Source: Hysterium pulicare CBS 123377 (Eukaryota > Ascomycota > Dothideomycetes > Hysteriales > Hysteriaceae). From it: DNA of 64,000 nucleotides. The notes below the pieces were generated by a model that saw only the letters and a list, made by a program, of their open reading frames with translations, was not told the origin of the DNA and did no database searches. The position numbers were made by a program, and so were the translations under genes. The stretch's first letter is position 1, and each line of letters starts with the position of its first letter. The stretch covers positions 22,834-86,833 of the forward strand of contig AJFK01000011.1 in NCBI GenBank assembly GCA_000467715.1, in the 5' to 3' direction. Shown here piece by piece: positions 1 through 11,082 of the stretch.

Positions 1-477
1 CAGTTCAAGCTTACGCGTGCAGAAGCGCAGGAGAGTGGCAAAGCACTGGGAGATTTGCGTGCTGGGTGGTAATGATAATTACTTGTAGGGGCATACAAGG
101 AATCGCGGTGATGGGGCGAAGCCTCATTATGATAGAAGCTCCAGCACACCCGAACTTGCAGGGCCAATTCCACGGCCTGATAGCCCGAGAAAAGCACCAC
201 CGTCCTTCAACTTGCTTCGTGCACTCCAACTCTGCCTTTGGTTGTTATTCACTTGACCTCTATCCACTCCTTCAAATCCCACCTTGCCTTTAATACCTGC
301 TCGGCATCACGCCTGACTGCTTCGCCAGTCCACTCCAAACTCTTTGGCATGATTTGCCAATCCTAGCTGGCTGCGCCACACGTCCCGCCGATCCGCTGGC
401 CGCGTTTCCTGCGCTCTCCCCAGCGACCAGCGGCCATTGACCTTGGGTGCTGCACGGAGGAGGAGGCTGCTGAGAGC
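1..477 (+). promoter_or_regulatory. 5' flank of SSK1
   Basis: No supported gene. The stretch just before the SSK1 start is pyrimidine-rich on the + strand (about 240-300 and 380-440), as is common in fungal core promoters. Short open frames on both strands show no recognisable protein. Confidence 0.4.
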
Positions 478-2856
478 ATGGGGGACCTCAAGTCAAGACT
501 GACAAGTGCGCGGGCCAAACTCTTGCGAAGAGGGAGTTCCAACTCGACTTCTGCAAAATCCATCACGTCTTCAACCACGAGCAAAGGCCAACCGCGGCGC
601 TCCGTGTCTTTGACGAAGCTCGCAGAAGTCTCTACGCAGCAGCTCAACGACGCTGACGAAGACTCCGACCAGAGGCTGTCGAGATCAGCCGAGCTGCCAA
701 AGCCAAAGGGCCCGCAGCAGTCTGTCGAGACCTTCGCCGACAAACGGACCGAGAGTTTAACCTCCAAGGATCGACACTCTCAAGACACCAACACCACGCA
801 GTCTCCTACAGCAGTCCAAGCTGTCTGTCCTGTTGTGACTCTCGAAGAGCCAACGCCCATTCCCATTCCTGCCCAGCCGATAAACTTGTCTCAAGTTCAA
901 TTGGACACTAGCGATCAGCTGCATGACGCCGACGAACCCTCTCCGCTGCCCACGAGAACGCGCTCTCCAGCACCGAAGCCAACACCACCCGGTGTTATTC
1001 GACGGCAGTCCCTAGTAACTGGCTCGAATGCCAAAGTTATCAAAACATTACTAGACCCGGAAACCACCGCTCCACCCTCCGCTGGCCTCGGTCCTACAGA
1101 TTACTTCACTACCGGCCCTGCCACCTTCAATCCCGGCATGCTCCATCGGAAGATATGGGTCAAGCGGCCAAATGCATCCGCTACCTTGGTACAAATACGG
1201 GAGGATGATTTGGTGGATGATGTACGGGACATGATATTGAAGAAGTATGCCAATTCTCTAGGGAAAAGTTTCGACGCCCCGGACGTGACATTGAGGATAC
1301 ATCCAAGAGACCCAAATCAGAAGTCTGCAGACCGAATATTAGGCCCCGAGGAAGAAATGTGCAGGACCTTGGATGCCTATTTCCCCGGAGGACAGACCGT
1401 CAATGAAGCCTTATCCATCGAAGTACCTCAGAGAAGGACACCCAGACCATCGCCGCGAGCTGTGCAGCATGGCATGCCCTACTATTACGATGAATCAAGG
1501 CCTATCGATAATGCTTCGGAGTATTTCCCGCCCATGCCGATCGTCAATCCATCACCAGCTGCTATGACTGCTATTTCACACGACAGTAGAGCATCCTTAT
1601 CTCATGCTACACATTCGATCTCCGTCCTCCATACTGGGCAACTACCTCCGCTGCCTTCGCCAGGGAGCACTCGTCGCGGCCATCATGGCAGACCGAAATA
1701 TCCCAGACACAACACCGCTTCTCCGACAACACTGACTGGTCCGCCTGCTCCACTGCCTGTGTCTCGTCCTCCGCAGAGTCGTCCTCGACAAGATTCCTCC
1801 GCCTCCGAAACGAAACACTCGGCCGCAGCTGCGCCTACTATTCCTACTCCTCCCGCCGCGGAACCACCCACGGCAGCACGACAGAACTCAACACCGCCTA
1901 CTCCTCGTCTTGCGTCACCTAGACCTACAAAAAATCGCAAGAAACAAAAGTCCACGGAAACTCCCACTCTTCCAGCGGGCCTTCTCGACGGTTCGGTCCC
2001 GCCCATAAATGTCCTTATCGTAGAAGACAATATCATCAATTTGCGGGTCTTGGGGGCTTTCATGGAGCGCCTTAAGGTCCGATGGCAACGGGCAATGAAC
2101 GGGAAAGAAGCAGTAACTAAATGGAGAGCCGGCGGATTCCACTTGGTGCTCATGGATATTCAGTTGCCCATCATGAATGGCCTTGAAGCGACAAAAGAGA
2201 TCAGGAGGCTTGAACGTGTCAACAGTATCGGGGTTTTCAGCAGTGCGAGTAGCGAAGCACCTACCTTGAAGCTGGGAGTAGACGATAAAGAGCTCAAAGA
2301 GGAGGACAAGCTGGGAGACATGGGTCTTTTCAAGAGCCCTGTAATTATTGTGGCGCTGACGGCTAGCTCACTGCAGAGTGACAGGCATGAGGCTTTGGCT
2401 GCTGGGTGCAATGACTTCTTAACCAAAGTGAGTACCGCTCATCCCGGAGATTCTGCGAACTTTGAACTAATTGCTCTTGGCTGCTAGCCTGTAAACTTCG
2501 TTTGGTTAGAGCGCAAAGTCAAAGAATGGGGTTGTATGCAGGCCCTGATCGACTTCGACGGATGGCGTAAATGGAAGGATTTCGCCGCACAGTCCGAAAC
2601 GACGAAGAGTACCTCGAAATTATCTTCTAGCTACCTAGGTACAGCACCGAGGCCGAAGTCAAATAACACTTTAAACTCCACCTCCTCTACAAATGCCAGC
2701 AATGGAAAGATTGGGCCCACTGGAGTCACTGCAGCAGCCAAAGCCAAGAAAGAGGAGGACAGAAAGAAAAGACAGAGTATCGGTATGAGTGCACCGGTTC
2801 TCGAAGAAAGGGAGAGTGACTCGCCGGTACCGGGAGCAGAAAGTTCAGGCAGCTAG
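478..2856 (+). CDS. SSK1: Response regulator SSK1 (HOG osmostress pathway)
   Basis: Two exons, 478-2427 and 2488-2856 (intron 2428-2487, GTGAGT...CTAG), give 772 residues. The first about 500 residues are low-complexity and rich in Ser, Pro and Thr. A receiver domain follows at about residues 509-665, with the acidic pocket E516/D517 (IVEDN), phospho-acceptor D560 (LMDIQLP), the ALTASS segment, and the conserved Lys at 650 completed across the intron as LTK-PVNF. The next exon begins WLERKVKEWG, characteristic of SSK1 rather than SKN7 or PRR1. In the known pathway, Ssk1 receives phosphate from the Sln1-Ypd1 relay and, when unphosphorylated, activates the MAPKKK Ssk2 upstream of Hog1. An insertion rich in Lys and Glu lies between the phospho-site and the ALTA motif. 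The basic C-terminal tail has low complexity. Without splicing, the frame runs only 19 codons into the intron before a stop, so the join is well supported. Confidence 0.95.
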
Positions 2857-3826
2857 CAGTCTAACTTCACTTTCCACCCCTTTTTTTAATCGATACACTG
2901 TTCAGAGTCTGACATCACCACAATCAACTTCCACGAATCTCGACATGAACGAGTTCCAGAACTTCTCGCACTTCGGTTGTAAATTGTTCACTCCGGCATC
3001 TAATTGGGACGGTTTCGTCTAGAATCACCTGGACCAGCAGCATCCACATACTGCTATCTATTTCCTTTGTCTTATGTCTGTGTCAGCGTTCACGAGCGTT
3101 GTTCCATTGATATCTCATCGAGAGTTCGCAATTTTGAGTTGCACATCTGCTTAGTGCGGGTACGCTGAGCGGTAGACTTCTGATTCTACTGCGTCCAGTT
3201 AAGGATTTTTATCACGTACATGATTCAGACGGGAAGATATGTCTAGCTTGTTGAGGGCGTGCGCTTGTTCTACGCATCGGTACGGATATCAGCGGCCTGG
3301 GTATATTTGGCTCAGCTTGTCTTTTTGTAATGTAATTCATAAGAGGATTGACGGGGAAGTCGTACGATAGTGAGAGAATTAATATTGGCTGTTCACGATG
3401 GGTGTCATGACTCGTCGTGCTATCAACATTCCATCAACATTCTATGTCGATGGATGGAAAATAATCTATCCTTTGACGGTGTTCATGGATAGAGGAAATC
3501 CATCCTTCAACAGTGTCGATAGATGCAAAATATCTGTCTGTCGACAGTGAAATGTATACCAATACACAAATGCCAGGAGTTTTTGCACCGAAAGTTGACA
3601 TTTGATGTCACACCTGGTCTCAAGCTTGTCCAATTGGGTGAAACAAGCTTACGGGCCGAGAGTGGGACCGTCACGCCGTGGGACCTCCGCAGAGCTCAGC
3701 CCTATCACAAGCCCCTTCGACAAGTACATGTACCTCGTCCTGGAGAAATGAAGCGTAAGGTGCTATACAACTCGTCTCACGATGCTAGAGCTAACATTCC
3801 TCAGCTAGATAAAGTCTCGGAACGCA
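2857..3826. other. Intergenic: SSK1 3' region and GYP2 leader
   Basis: No gene is supported. The segment 3422-3540 has short imperfect repeats built on ATCAACATTC and GTCGATRGATG. A likely 5'-UTR intron of the next gene lies at 3755-3804 (donor GTAAGG, branch GCTAAC, acceptor CAG, 50 nt). A short upstream open frame starting at 3749 ends at 3834 when unspliced, overlapping the start codon at 3827. Confidence 0.5.
3755..3804 (+). other. Probable 5'-UTR intron of the TBC gene
   Basis: A 50-nt segment begins GTAAGG, has GCTAAC about 10 nt before its end and finishes CCTCAG, matching the fungal intron consensus. It lies 22 nt upstream of the ATG at 3827. Splicing would shorten the upstream open frame at 3749 to four codons. 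Confidence 0.5.
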
Positions 3827-6800
3827 ATGTTTAACTTCACCAATCTGGTGCAGAAGGCTCAACAGTTCATCGATCCTACTCTCTCCATTGCCGGTCCCAC
3901 CTCTGATCGCAGACCTTCGAAAGCGACTCTGTTCCGATATCAATTCAGACTTCCCGACTCTCAAAACCCGCTGCAAGAGATCACCGCCGAGCTTACACTT
4001 TCCCCGCACCATAGCTTAAGAGGGGGTTCTAGCGACGGCGGCTCAACCGAGAAGGACCGCGATCGAGTCCAGGGAAATCATTATGTCGGGAAGCTCCATC
4101 TCAGCGAGCATTTTCTCTGCTTCTCTACCCATGGCTCGAGTTTCTTGCATACAGCTAGCTTGAGCTCCTCCAGCAGCTTTACAGGGCAGACGCACGGGAC
4201 CGGCCCCGCGGGCAATGGCTTCACGCTTCCCTTATGCGCTATCCGGAGGGTCGAACGGCTGCACAGCCAGAGCTATATGTTCGCTTTAGCTATAACAACC
4301 TGGAATGGTTCGGCAGACGCGAAGTCTAGAGCTCCTAGCGGCCAGAAGCTCACCATCCAACTGGCGGGGAGTCGGATACAATGCGAGAGATTCTGCGACG
4401 GACTCAAGAAGGGACTCAGGGAGGGTGTTAAAGATGTCGAAAATCTGCGGGCCGTGGTTTCACATTGCTACTCCGAATACCTCTTATGTGATGAGGTGAA
4501 CGAGAAGGGAGCTCTAGAAGAAGGAAAGAAAGCTAGAGAACATCCAGATACCGGGCTTGGAATGGTCTTTAAATACCCTGGAAATGCTCGAAAGCTGAGG
4601 GATGCGACAAAAATAAGGCTATGGCGCGAGTACCTGAGAGGTGCGTGTTCGTTGGGTTGGCGGGTAACTGCATGCGAGTTTGCTAATGCGAGGCAGAGAA
4701 TGGCCGGAATTCTACTATAATACGGCAACCAACATTTCACAAACTTATTCGTGTTGGTCTCCCAAATCGATTACGAGGGGAAATATGGGAGCTAGCATCT
4801 GGTTCCTTCTACCTACGACTTCAAAATCCTAAGCTCTATACCGAGACGCTTGCAAAATTCTCTGGACGAGAGTCGCTAGCTATCGATGAGATCGAGAAGG
4901 ATCTTAACAGAAGCTTACCAGAATATCCAGGTTTCCAAAGCGAAGAAGGAATTGGGCGGTTACGAAGAGTTTTGACGGCGTATAGCTGGACAAACGAGGA
5001 AGTCGGTTACTGTCAGGCCATGAACATTGTCGTTGCAGCCTTGTTAATGTAAGTCCTTACTCTGCTTCGCTTCCTGACACCATATTGAACAATACAGATA
5101 TATGTCCGAGTCGCAGGCATTTTTCTTACTGTCCATTTTATGTGACCGACTTCTTCCAGGATACTATTCAACCACCATGTACGGAACCCTACTAGATCAG
5201 CGAGTTTTCGAATCACTCGTGGAAAAAACAATGCCAATTCTCTGGGACCATCTCGTAAAGTCTGACGTTCAGCTATCTGTGGTGTCTCTTCCATGGTTCC
5301 TTTCACTCTATATCAATTCCATGCCTCTCATCTTCGCATTTCGTGTCCTCGACGTTTTCTTTCTTGAAGGTCCGAAAGTACTTTTCCAAATCGGTCTGGC
5401 CATATTACGGATTAATGGAGAGGAGCTTTTGGACGCAACCGATGACGGCACTTTCATTTCCGTTTTGAAATCATACTTCTCGCGACTGGACGAATCCGCA
5501 CATCCCAGGTCTGAGAATCCGAAACTTCGGGCAGTCACTCGGTTCCAGGAGCTTATGGTGGTTGCATTCAAAGAATTTGCCGGAATAACACAGAATACGA
5601 TCTCGGAGCAACGTTCCAAACATAAGGACGCCGTTCTTGCCAACATTGAGAGCTTTACGAAGAGAACGTCGATAAGAAATCTTGGACCCGAAAGCAAACG
5701 ACTAAGCGTGAACGATCTCGGGTTTCTCTATGACCGCTTCTATGCCGTTCTCTACGAACGACAGCAACGTGCAGAGATCATGCAACAAGAAGAGGACAAG
5801 CGAGCGAAGGCGGGGAGATCTAAAGCAATTGAAACCGTGACCGGGTTTTCTGGAGAGACGGTGGAGAAAGGGAGAGTAGCACTTGGCCCAAGTCCAACTC
5901 AAATGGACTATGATGGCTTCAGGGAATTCTTAGCTGGTAAGTGGCTATACCGAATCACTTACTGGATGTTGCATTTTATGTCCCTTCCCACAAGAAGATA
6001 CAACTCGAACACACGAGAATTCTTTGCTATGTTGTACCTTGCTGACGCCCAAATGTGCAGGAATTGCAAAATGGGCCGTAACAGACTCACCCAGCTCGCC
6101 GCCCGAGCTGAACGGAGATAAGCCTAGTCATTCATATTTTGGCAACAGCATGCGAGGACGCCCCGCTGCCCTCTCCCCTTGGGGAAGCGGGCCGGAGCCA
6201 ACTGACCACGAGTTCATGAAACGCCTCTTCCGTCGTTGGGACGCCGACATGAATCATTCGCTTAGTCTTCAAAATGTCGTTACTGGATTTGCCCAAGTCA
6301 AGGGTACTAAAGACATCATGTCCAATATCAGCTATTTTTTCGAGCTGTATGACGATGATGGAGATGGGAGAGTAGATCGTGAGGGTATCCTGAGGATCTC
6401 AGAAGCGCTATTATTCTTGTCGAGAAGGGGTTTTGCGGAGGGGATCTCGCCGAGCCCGTCAATGCAGGATCTCAATGCATCGCCAGAGCGAAGAGAAAAC
6501 AGAGACGAGCAGTTTCTGAGCAGTATATCAGCATTCATTCGCCGCTGCTTCGAATACGCCGATCCAGATCACCCTTCAAACCAGGCCGCTAACCAGTCAT
6601 CAGACCAAGCTACAGAAGCCATGGACAACTTCGCCATCGGCACAGATGATGAAGATGACCTGCTAGATCTCGAGCTTCCTACCTCACCTAAGGCAAAAGC
6701 CAACCTGTCGCACACCGTCCCAGAACAGAGAACAGAAGACACCCTCTCCCCAACGCCATCCGACACCGATCCCCAATTCCCTAAAACTGAGAAAGCAAAG

Positions 6801-7388
6801 GCCGCAAACTTAGCCCTCGACCCCAATTCCCCGCTTCACATAACTCTCCCGACCTTCCGCATGGTAATACTCGCCGACGAAACCCTCGAAGCATTCTTTG
6901 AATCCGGCTTCAGCTCCTCTTTCCGCCTCGCCGATGTGCCCCTCCCCTCTCACGCATCATCGTCTTCGAACCTCACCACCTTCTCTAATGCCGGAAAACA
7001 AGTCGCCTCAGCAGCCGGTTTAGCAGGCGCAGGCGGTGCCGTTGGCGGCGCAGGAGCTGGCGTCGTACCGCCTGGCAAGGGTCTAAGAGGCATGCTTGAC
7101 AATATCGTCTCGGACGGTATGCGCGTTGCAGCAGAGGTGAAGAGGAGAATGGATGAGGCGCAGAAAGAGATGGATCGGGAGGCGAAACATGGACGCGAAG
7201 AGGACGATGAGGAAGAGGAGGAAGGCGGTAGGGATAAAGACTTGCTGGAGGGCGCGGAGACGGCGGATGTGGATGTTAGTAGGGGACAGGCTACGGATCT
7301 GCTTGGTGTGCCGAGTGAGCAGGCGAAGGAGAGCAGACAGAGGAGTGTTAGCGAGGCCAGTGGGAAGGTTGTAGAGTTCGAGCGGTAG
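3827..7388 (+). CDS. GYP2: GRAM-TBC-EF-hand RabGAP, Gyp2/Mdr1 type
   Basis: Four exons (3827-4640, 4697-5048, 5098-5936, 6061-7388) encode 1,110 residues. A GRAM-like domain (about 84-150) with the strand [12 protein letters not shown] is followed by a TBC domain from about 286 ([16 protein letters not shown]). The dual catalytic fingers are visible: R343 in IEKDLNR and Q378 in YCQ. A C-terminal EF-hand region follows; its loop at 766-777 has Asp at positions 1, 3 and 5 and Gly at 6, but Gly rather than Glu at position 12. The end is acidic with a Glu/Asp run. In the family, these proteins stimulate GTP hydrolysis by Ypt/Rab GTPases in vesicle traffic. Exon joins were set by restoring conserved family sequence, for example EYLRENGRN, ALLIYMSE and FLAGIAKW. 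The in-frame region upstream is closed by a stop, so the start at 3827 is firm. The yeast substrate (Ypt6/Sec4-type) cannot be read from sequence. Confidence 0.93.
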
Positions 7389-8009
7389 TGGTCGAAAATG
7401 GCGATGTTGGTCTTATAGGCATGCATTTAAGGCATGAGGTTTACTTTCTCATAGGTTCAGGGCGCTTTCTCGACGGTGTTGCTGCTGGGGATATCGGATT
7501 CAGTCTTTATGGGGATTTTTATGAGTTAGATTAGTTGGTGCCCCGATTGCATAGGTCATGTATCGACTTGAGTGTACAGCTGCAAGTTCCCTCACAGATA
7601 TCGGAACGCAGACTTCATCTCATACTTTGCTGTGGATTCTGGGCCTGGTACTTTCGAATACTATGAGATATCATAAAGCCTAGCCAAGCGTATGGCATCT
7701 TCAATAGATGACGCAAAGTCGGCTCGAAAACATCCCCCTGAAGTGAACACAATGACTCAATTCACCGGAAATAGAGTAGACCCTGCTCCGCCAAAGCGAT
7801 AGACAATGCAAAGCTGTGCGATGTCGAAACAGAAGAAACGTTTCGAGACGTACGATGTCTGTTGGTGTAGGTGCGAATACCAACCGTGTTTCAATCTACC
7901 CAACCCAAAACGAGAACACCTCCAGGTCCGAGGAATGGCAAAGTATCTGGACAATCAGATGTCGTCGAAATTCGCTCTAACACGTAAGCCGGCACGATAG
8001 GGGGGACGC
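7389..8009. other. Intergenic, convergent 3' ends
   Basis: This lies between the stop of the + strand TBC gene and the stop of the - strand SIM protein gene. Nothing recognisable is present; it presumably holds both 3' UTRs. Confidence 0.5.
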
Positions 8010-9122
8010 CTAATCAGTCATCTCGATGTCCTGAGCATCCTCTCCTTTCACCTCCTTCTCTTTCCCCTTCTCTTCCTTTCCAGCGTTCTTATCGAAATCC
8101 TTGACAATTGCCCTATCACCCTTGAGCCTTTCATTCCACCAAACTCCATCGTGGGCGCTCTTCAACAACATTTCTTTCCCCTTCCTAGCTTTAGCCCGGA
8201 GATCAGGTGGTTCAATGCTCAGCCTTCCTCCCATTTCTCGAGAGTGCTGTTCATCCGTCAACCTCCAAAGTCTTTCCTCCTCGGCTAGTTGCATTTTCAT
8301 TGACTTCACAGCATCCGTAGCCGCTTTGCGACGGGGTCGCTCTCCAGCTGTGGGAGCCGAGGCCAACTTCGTTCTTGGGGGTAGGAACAGCACTCGATTG
8401 CTGTTTCCTGAAGGCTTGCAAGCACTTGCTGTAGGGCTGGGAGTAACGCTGGCCCTGGAAAAAACACTGGCGCGTCGACTTGAGGTTGGTGTCGCGGGTG
8501 GAGTTGGTGGAGCGCGTCCTTTCGCAGCCGTATACATCTTCACTACCCTCAACTTCGAACGGTCTTTTTCATCCTCTCTCATCCATTCAGGGTCGCTATC
8601 TTCATATTTACGTTTCTTCGCTAGAGACTTCGGCGACTCCAACTTTGCTTTCCGAGAGTGAAGGTGCGTGATTTCGGCTTCTGACCCATCACTCAGGTCG
8701 ACGATTCGTTCGCGTTTGCGGAGTGTTGTGGGAGATGCCACAGATTTAGGAGTCGTAGGTGATGGTGGTGTTTTGTTCACCTTGTTCTGGACCTTCTGGA
8801 CCCTGGACACTAAGTTTTTCGCAAGCTCAGCTTGTTGTTCATTGAGCATAGAAGCAGGGCGAAAAGTTACCCCATTAGGGCCGTGAAGAGGAGCCTCAAG
8901 CTTTGGAGGAATTGGAGGAGACTTCAAAGAAGCTAGCTGAACAAGTCCAGATGTTGCCTCATCTCCACTGCTGTCGGGGTCGTAGGTCAAGTCGATTATG
9001 ACTGTCTTGCGTGGCGGCTTGAAGTGAGGTTTAGACGCTTGCTGCATTGCTTCGTTGGTGTCCGTGGATATCGACCCCAGTCCAGATGAAGATTCATCTG
9101 CAGGAGGACCTGAGTCGGCCAT
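8010..9122 (-). CDS. Uncharacterised nuclear-type protein with two SUMO-interaction-like motifs
   Basis: Intronless, 370 residues from the ATG at 9122, which has a CCACAATGGCC context. An in-frame ATG at 9158 would add 12 residues but has a poorer context. No catalytic domain is recognised. At residues 41-45 a VIIDL core is followed by acidic and Ser residues (DPDSSGDE). A second, IVDL, at 140-143 is followed by SDGSEAE. Both fit the SUMO-interacting motif pattern of a hydrophobic core next to an acidic/phosphorylatable tail. Between and after them are Ser/Pro/Thr-rich and basic patches (for example KKRKYEDSD) resembling nuclear localisation signals. The only ordered-looking part is the C-terminal quarter with LWRLTDEQH and DGVWWNERLKG, which may be the conserved core. 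A role in SUMO-dependent chromatin or DNA-repair biology is inference only. No RING finger is present, so it is not itself an obvious SUMO-targeted ligase. Confidence 0.8.
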   Translation of the reverse strand: MADSGPPADESSSGLGSISTDTNEAMQQASKPHFKPPRKTVIIDLTYDPDSSGDEATSGLVQLASLKSPPIPPKLEAPLHGPNGVTFRPASMLNEQQAELAKNLVSRVQKVQNKVNKTPPSPTTPKSVASPTTLRKRERIVDLSDGSEAEITHLHSRKAKLESPKSLAKKRKYEDSDPEWMREDEKDRSKLRVVKMYTAAKGRAPPTPPATPTSSRRASVFSRASVTPSPTASACKPSGNSNRVLFLPPRTKLASAPTAGERPRRKAATDAVKSMKMQLAEEERLWRLTDEQHSREMGGRLSIEPPDLRAKARKGKEMLLKSAHDGVWWNERLKGDRAIVKDFDKNAGKEEKGKEKEVKGEDAQDIEMTD

Positions 9123-9692
9123 TGTGGAGCAATGGAAGGCTCGGAAACTGATGTCCATTCAAGATCAATGCATTCAAGGGCAGCAGAAGAAGAAATCAGG
9201 TGGAAAGATGAGCTCAAACGGAAGATGAAACGAGAGTGAAGAACAAGTGATATCAGACGATTACAAAATCAACGAGCGGTGAAACAGTGATGAGGTGAGA
9301 CTGAAAGGTAAGGAAAGGTGAAGCAGGTTTCCGATGCAGGTTTCCGACATTAAGCAGGACGGGGAATGGAAAATGGTAGTGCTGTCATCTACAACTAAAG
9401 ATTGTTCTGTAAAGCTATGACTGAAATATAATCCGCCTTGGAATGGTGAGGCTGCTGTATGCTAAGGTACCTTGGGCTCTGGGGAAAGGAGATTACAGCC
9501 GTAGCAGCACAGAGTAGTACGGCACTTAAGGTTTCTATACCATTGAAGGTCTCTACCAGAACAAGATGCACAAACTCAGCCAGAATCCATTAACGAAGCT
9601 GTGTGCTCCGTCTTGATATCGTTTTATGCTAACCCATTCATATGTTACAAGGATATACAGACCAAGCCACCCACACGGCCCCATCGATGCGT
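9123..9692. promoter_or_regulatory. Promoter of the SIM protein gene and MRPL31 3' region
   Basis: Purine-rich on the + strand at 9180-9320. Nothing else is recognised, and no coding frame is supported. Confidence 0.4.
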
Positions 9693-10234
9693 TCAGAAAC
9701 CCGGCGGATTGAGGCGCTGCGATACTCGCGTCCACTTCGGCACTTCTGTAGAACGACACTCATTAGCCTTCGTGATGTGATTGTCAACTCATTTCTCGAC
9801 GCAAAGCTGCACCGAGACCACCCTATGTGATCCCACAAATGATTGCTGTGACTCACTATGTATGCCCTTCCGATATCTCTTGACCTTCCGGTCAAAGACC
9901 GAGTATTTATCCTTCGGTAACATCTCCGCCTCGGTCGGCATCTCCTGTTTCCACCTCTCCACCTTCTTTGTAGTCTTCCCTAGCTTTGCCAATGCATTAT
10001 CCAGCGTCGCAACGATGTTGTCGACGTTTCGTAATCGTTCGCGATGGCGGTATTTTTGGTGGCGAGAGAGGCGCCAGGGTATCTTCCTGAAGGGAATATG
10101 TCAGTTGAGGTCTTCAAAAGGGTGTAGCATGCCGAGAGGTCGATTGGGTGATAATGAAGCGAGGAGGAAACAGAGCAGCATTACCATAATAGACCTCCGG
10201 AAAGGGGGTTTGTGAGGCGAAAGGGACCGAACAT
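9693..10234 (-). CDS. MRPL31: Mitochondrial ribosomal large-subunit protein mL60 (MRPL31)
   Basis: Three exons on the - strand (10185-10234, 9857-10086, 9693-9745) encode 110 residues. The protein starts MFGPFRLTNPLSGGLLWKIP and contains NVDNIVATLDNALAKLGK, the hallmark segment KKVERWKQEMPTEAEMLPKD, and the terminal KVPKWTRVSQRLNPPGF. This is the fungal YmL31/mL60 family at its usual length. The protein is a fungal component of the mitochondrial 54S subunit; no processed presequence is obvious beyond the basic N-terminus. Introns are 100 nt (10085-10184 side) and 111 nt (9746-9856), both GT-AG and needed to keep the conserved protein in frame. The gene is divergent from TRS20, with 311 bp between starts. 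Confidence 0.95.
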
Positions 10235-10545
10235 TGTGAGGGTGTTGTGTTGGGAGGCTTTGAATTGAAGATTGAAGATTCACTATGGCCCCTGCTGCTC
10301 GAGATCAGCCTTGGCCATCTAATCTAATCTAATCTAATCTATGTACCTCTGCTCGCAAACATCAGTTCCGCTCAGTCTACCAACACAATCTCTCTTCAAA
10401 CCCTTCCCACGTTCGGAACTCAACCTCAGAGAGCTCAATCCCTGAGCACAGACTTCACACGACCCTCCAAGCCCCCTCCGAAGCTCTTAGGGACATACAA
10501 CCCAGCCAGCCACGGAAACCCTTCAAAAGCTCCGCCAACCCCACA
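10235..10545. promoter_or_regulatory. Divergent promoter MRPL31 / TRS20
   Basis: A 311-bp region between two outward-facing start codons. It contains a TCTAA pentanucleotide array at 10318-10341 and a pyrimidine-rich stretch just before TRS20. Confidence 0.6.
10318..10341. repeat. TCTAA pentanucleotide microsatellite
   Basis: Four full TCTAA units plus a partial fifth, with no mismatch, inside the shared promoter. Confidence 0.9.
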
Positions 10546-11082
10546 ATGTCGTATCTCTTCACCATATTCGGGACCAAAGACCAACCGCTTTTCAGCCACG
10601 AGTTCGGCACCAGCAAACAAGGTGGCGATGGCGTATCCCGCTTCACAGACACCGCCCGTCACAACAACGAATTCGTAATCCACTCCGCGCTCGACATAGT
10701 CGAAGAAGTGCAATGGGGACCCAACAACACTTCTGGCGGCGCTCCCATGTACCTGAAACACATCGACAAATTCCAAAACTGTTACACCAGCTGTTGGATC
10801 ACTGGTGGCAATGTCAAGTTCCTGCTTCTAACGAGTCCGAGTGCGAGTGCCCCCAGTGGACGAGGCAGTTTGGTGGGCAGTGGAAGACAGAGTGCATATC
10901 CGGCTGCCAGTACTTATAACCCGAGTAGTCCGGCGACCGAGGAGGCGGTCAAGAACTTCTTTTTGGATGTCTATGAGGTCTATGTCAAGACTATTATGAA
11001 TCCGTTCTATGCGCTCGATCAGAGGGTTACAAGTCCAATCTTCAGAGGGAGGGTTGCGGCTGCGGCGAAGAAGTATCTGTGA
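10546..11082 (+). CDS. TRS20: TRAPP complex subunit 2 / sedlin homologue
   Basis: Intronless, 178 residues, start in a CACAATGTC context. The N-terminal strand YLFTIFGTKDQPLFSHEF, the central helix HSALDIVEE and the GGNVKFLLL strand match the sedlin longin-like fold. The C-terminus VKNFFLDVYEVYVKTIMNPFY with a closing AAAKKYL also matches. In known biology, Trs20 is a core subunit of the TRAPP II/III complexes that act as guanine-nucleotide exchange factors for Ypt1/Ypt31-type Rabs at the Golgi and in autophagy. A Ser/Gly-rich insertion (about residues 98-128) interrupts the domain; it is longer than in the human protein and is probably a surface loop. The Rab GTPase-activating protein upstream (GYP2 type) is in the same field, but there is no sign of linkage beyond chance. 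Confidence 0.93.
   Translation: MSYLFTIFGTKDQPLFSHEFGTSKQGGDGVSRFTDTARHNNEFVIHSALDIVEEVQWGPNNTSGGAPMYLKHIDKFQNCYTSCWITGGNVKFLLLTSPSASAPSGRGSLVGSGRQSAYPAASTYNPSSPATEEAVKNFFLDVYEVYVKTIMNPFYALDQRVTSPIFRGRVAAAAKKYL

Noticed and set aside
8101-8661. 186-codon + strand frame
   Set aside because: Antisense shadow of the intronless SIM protein gene.
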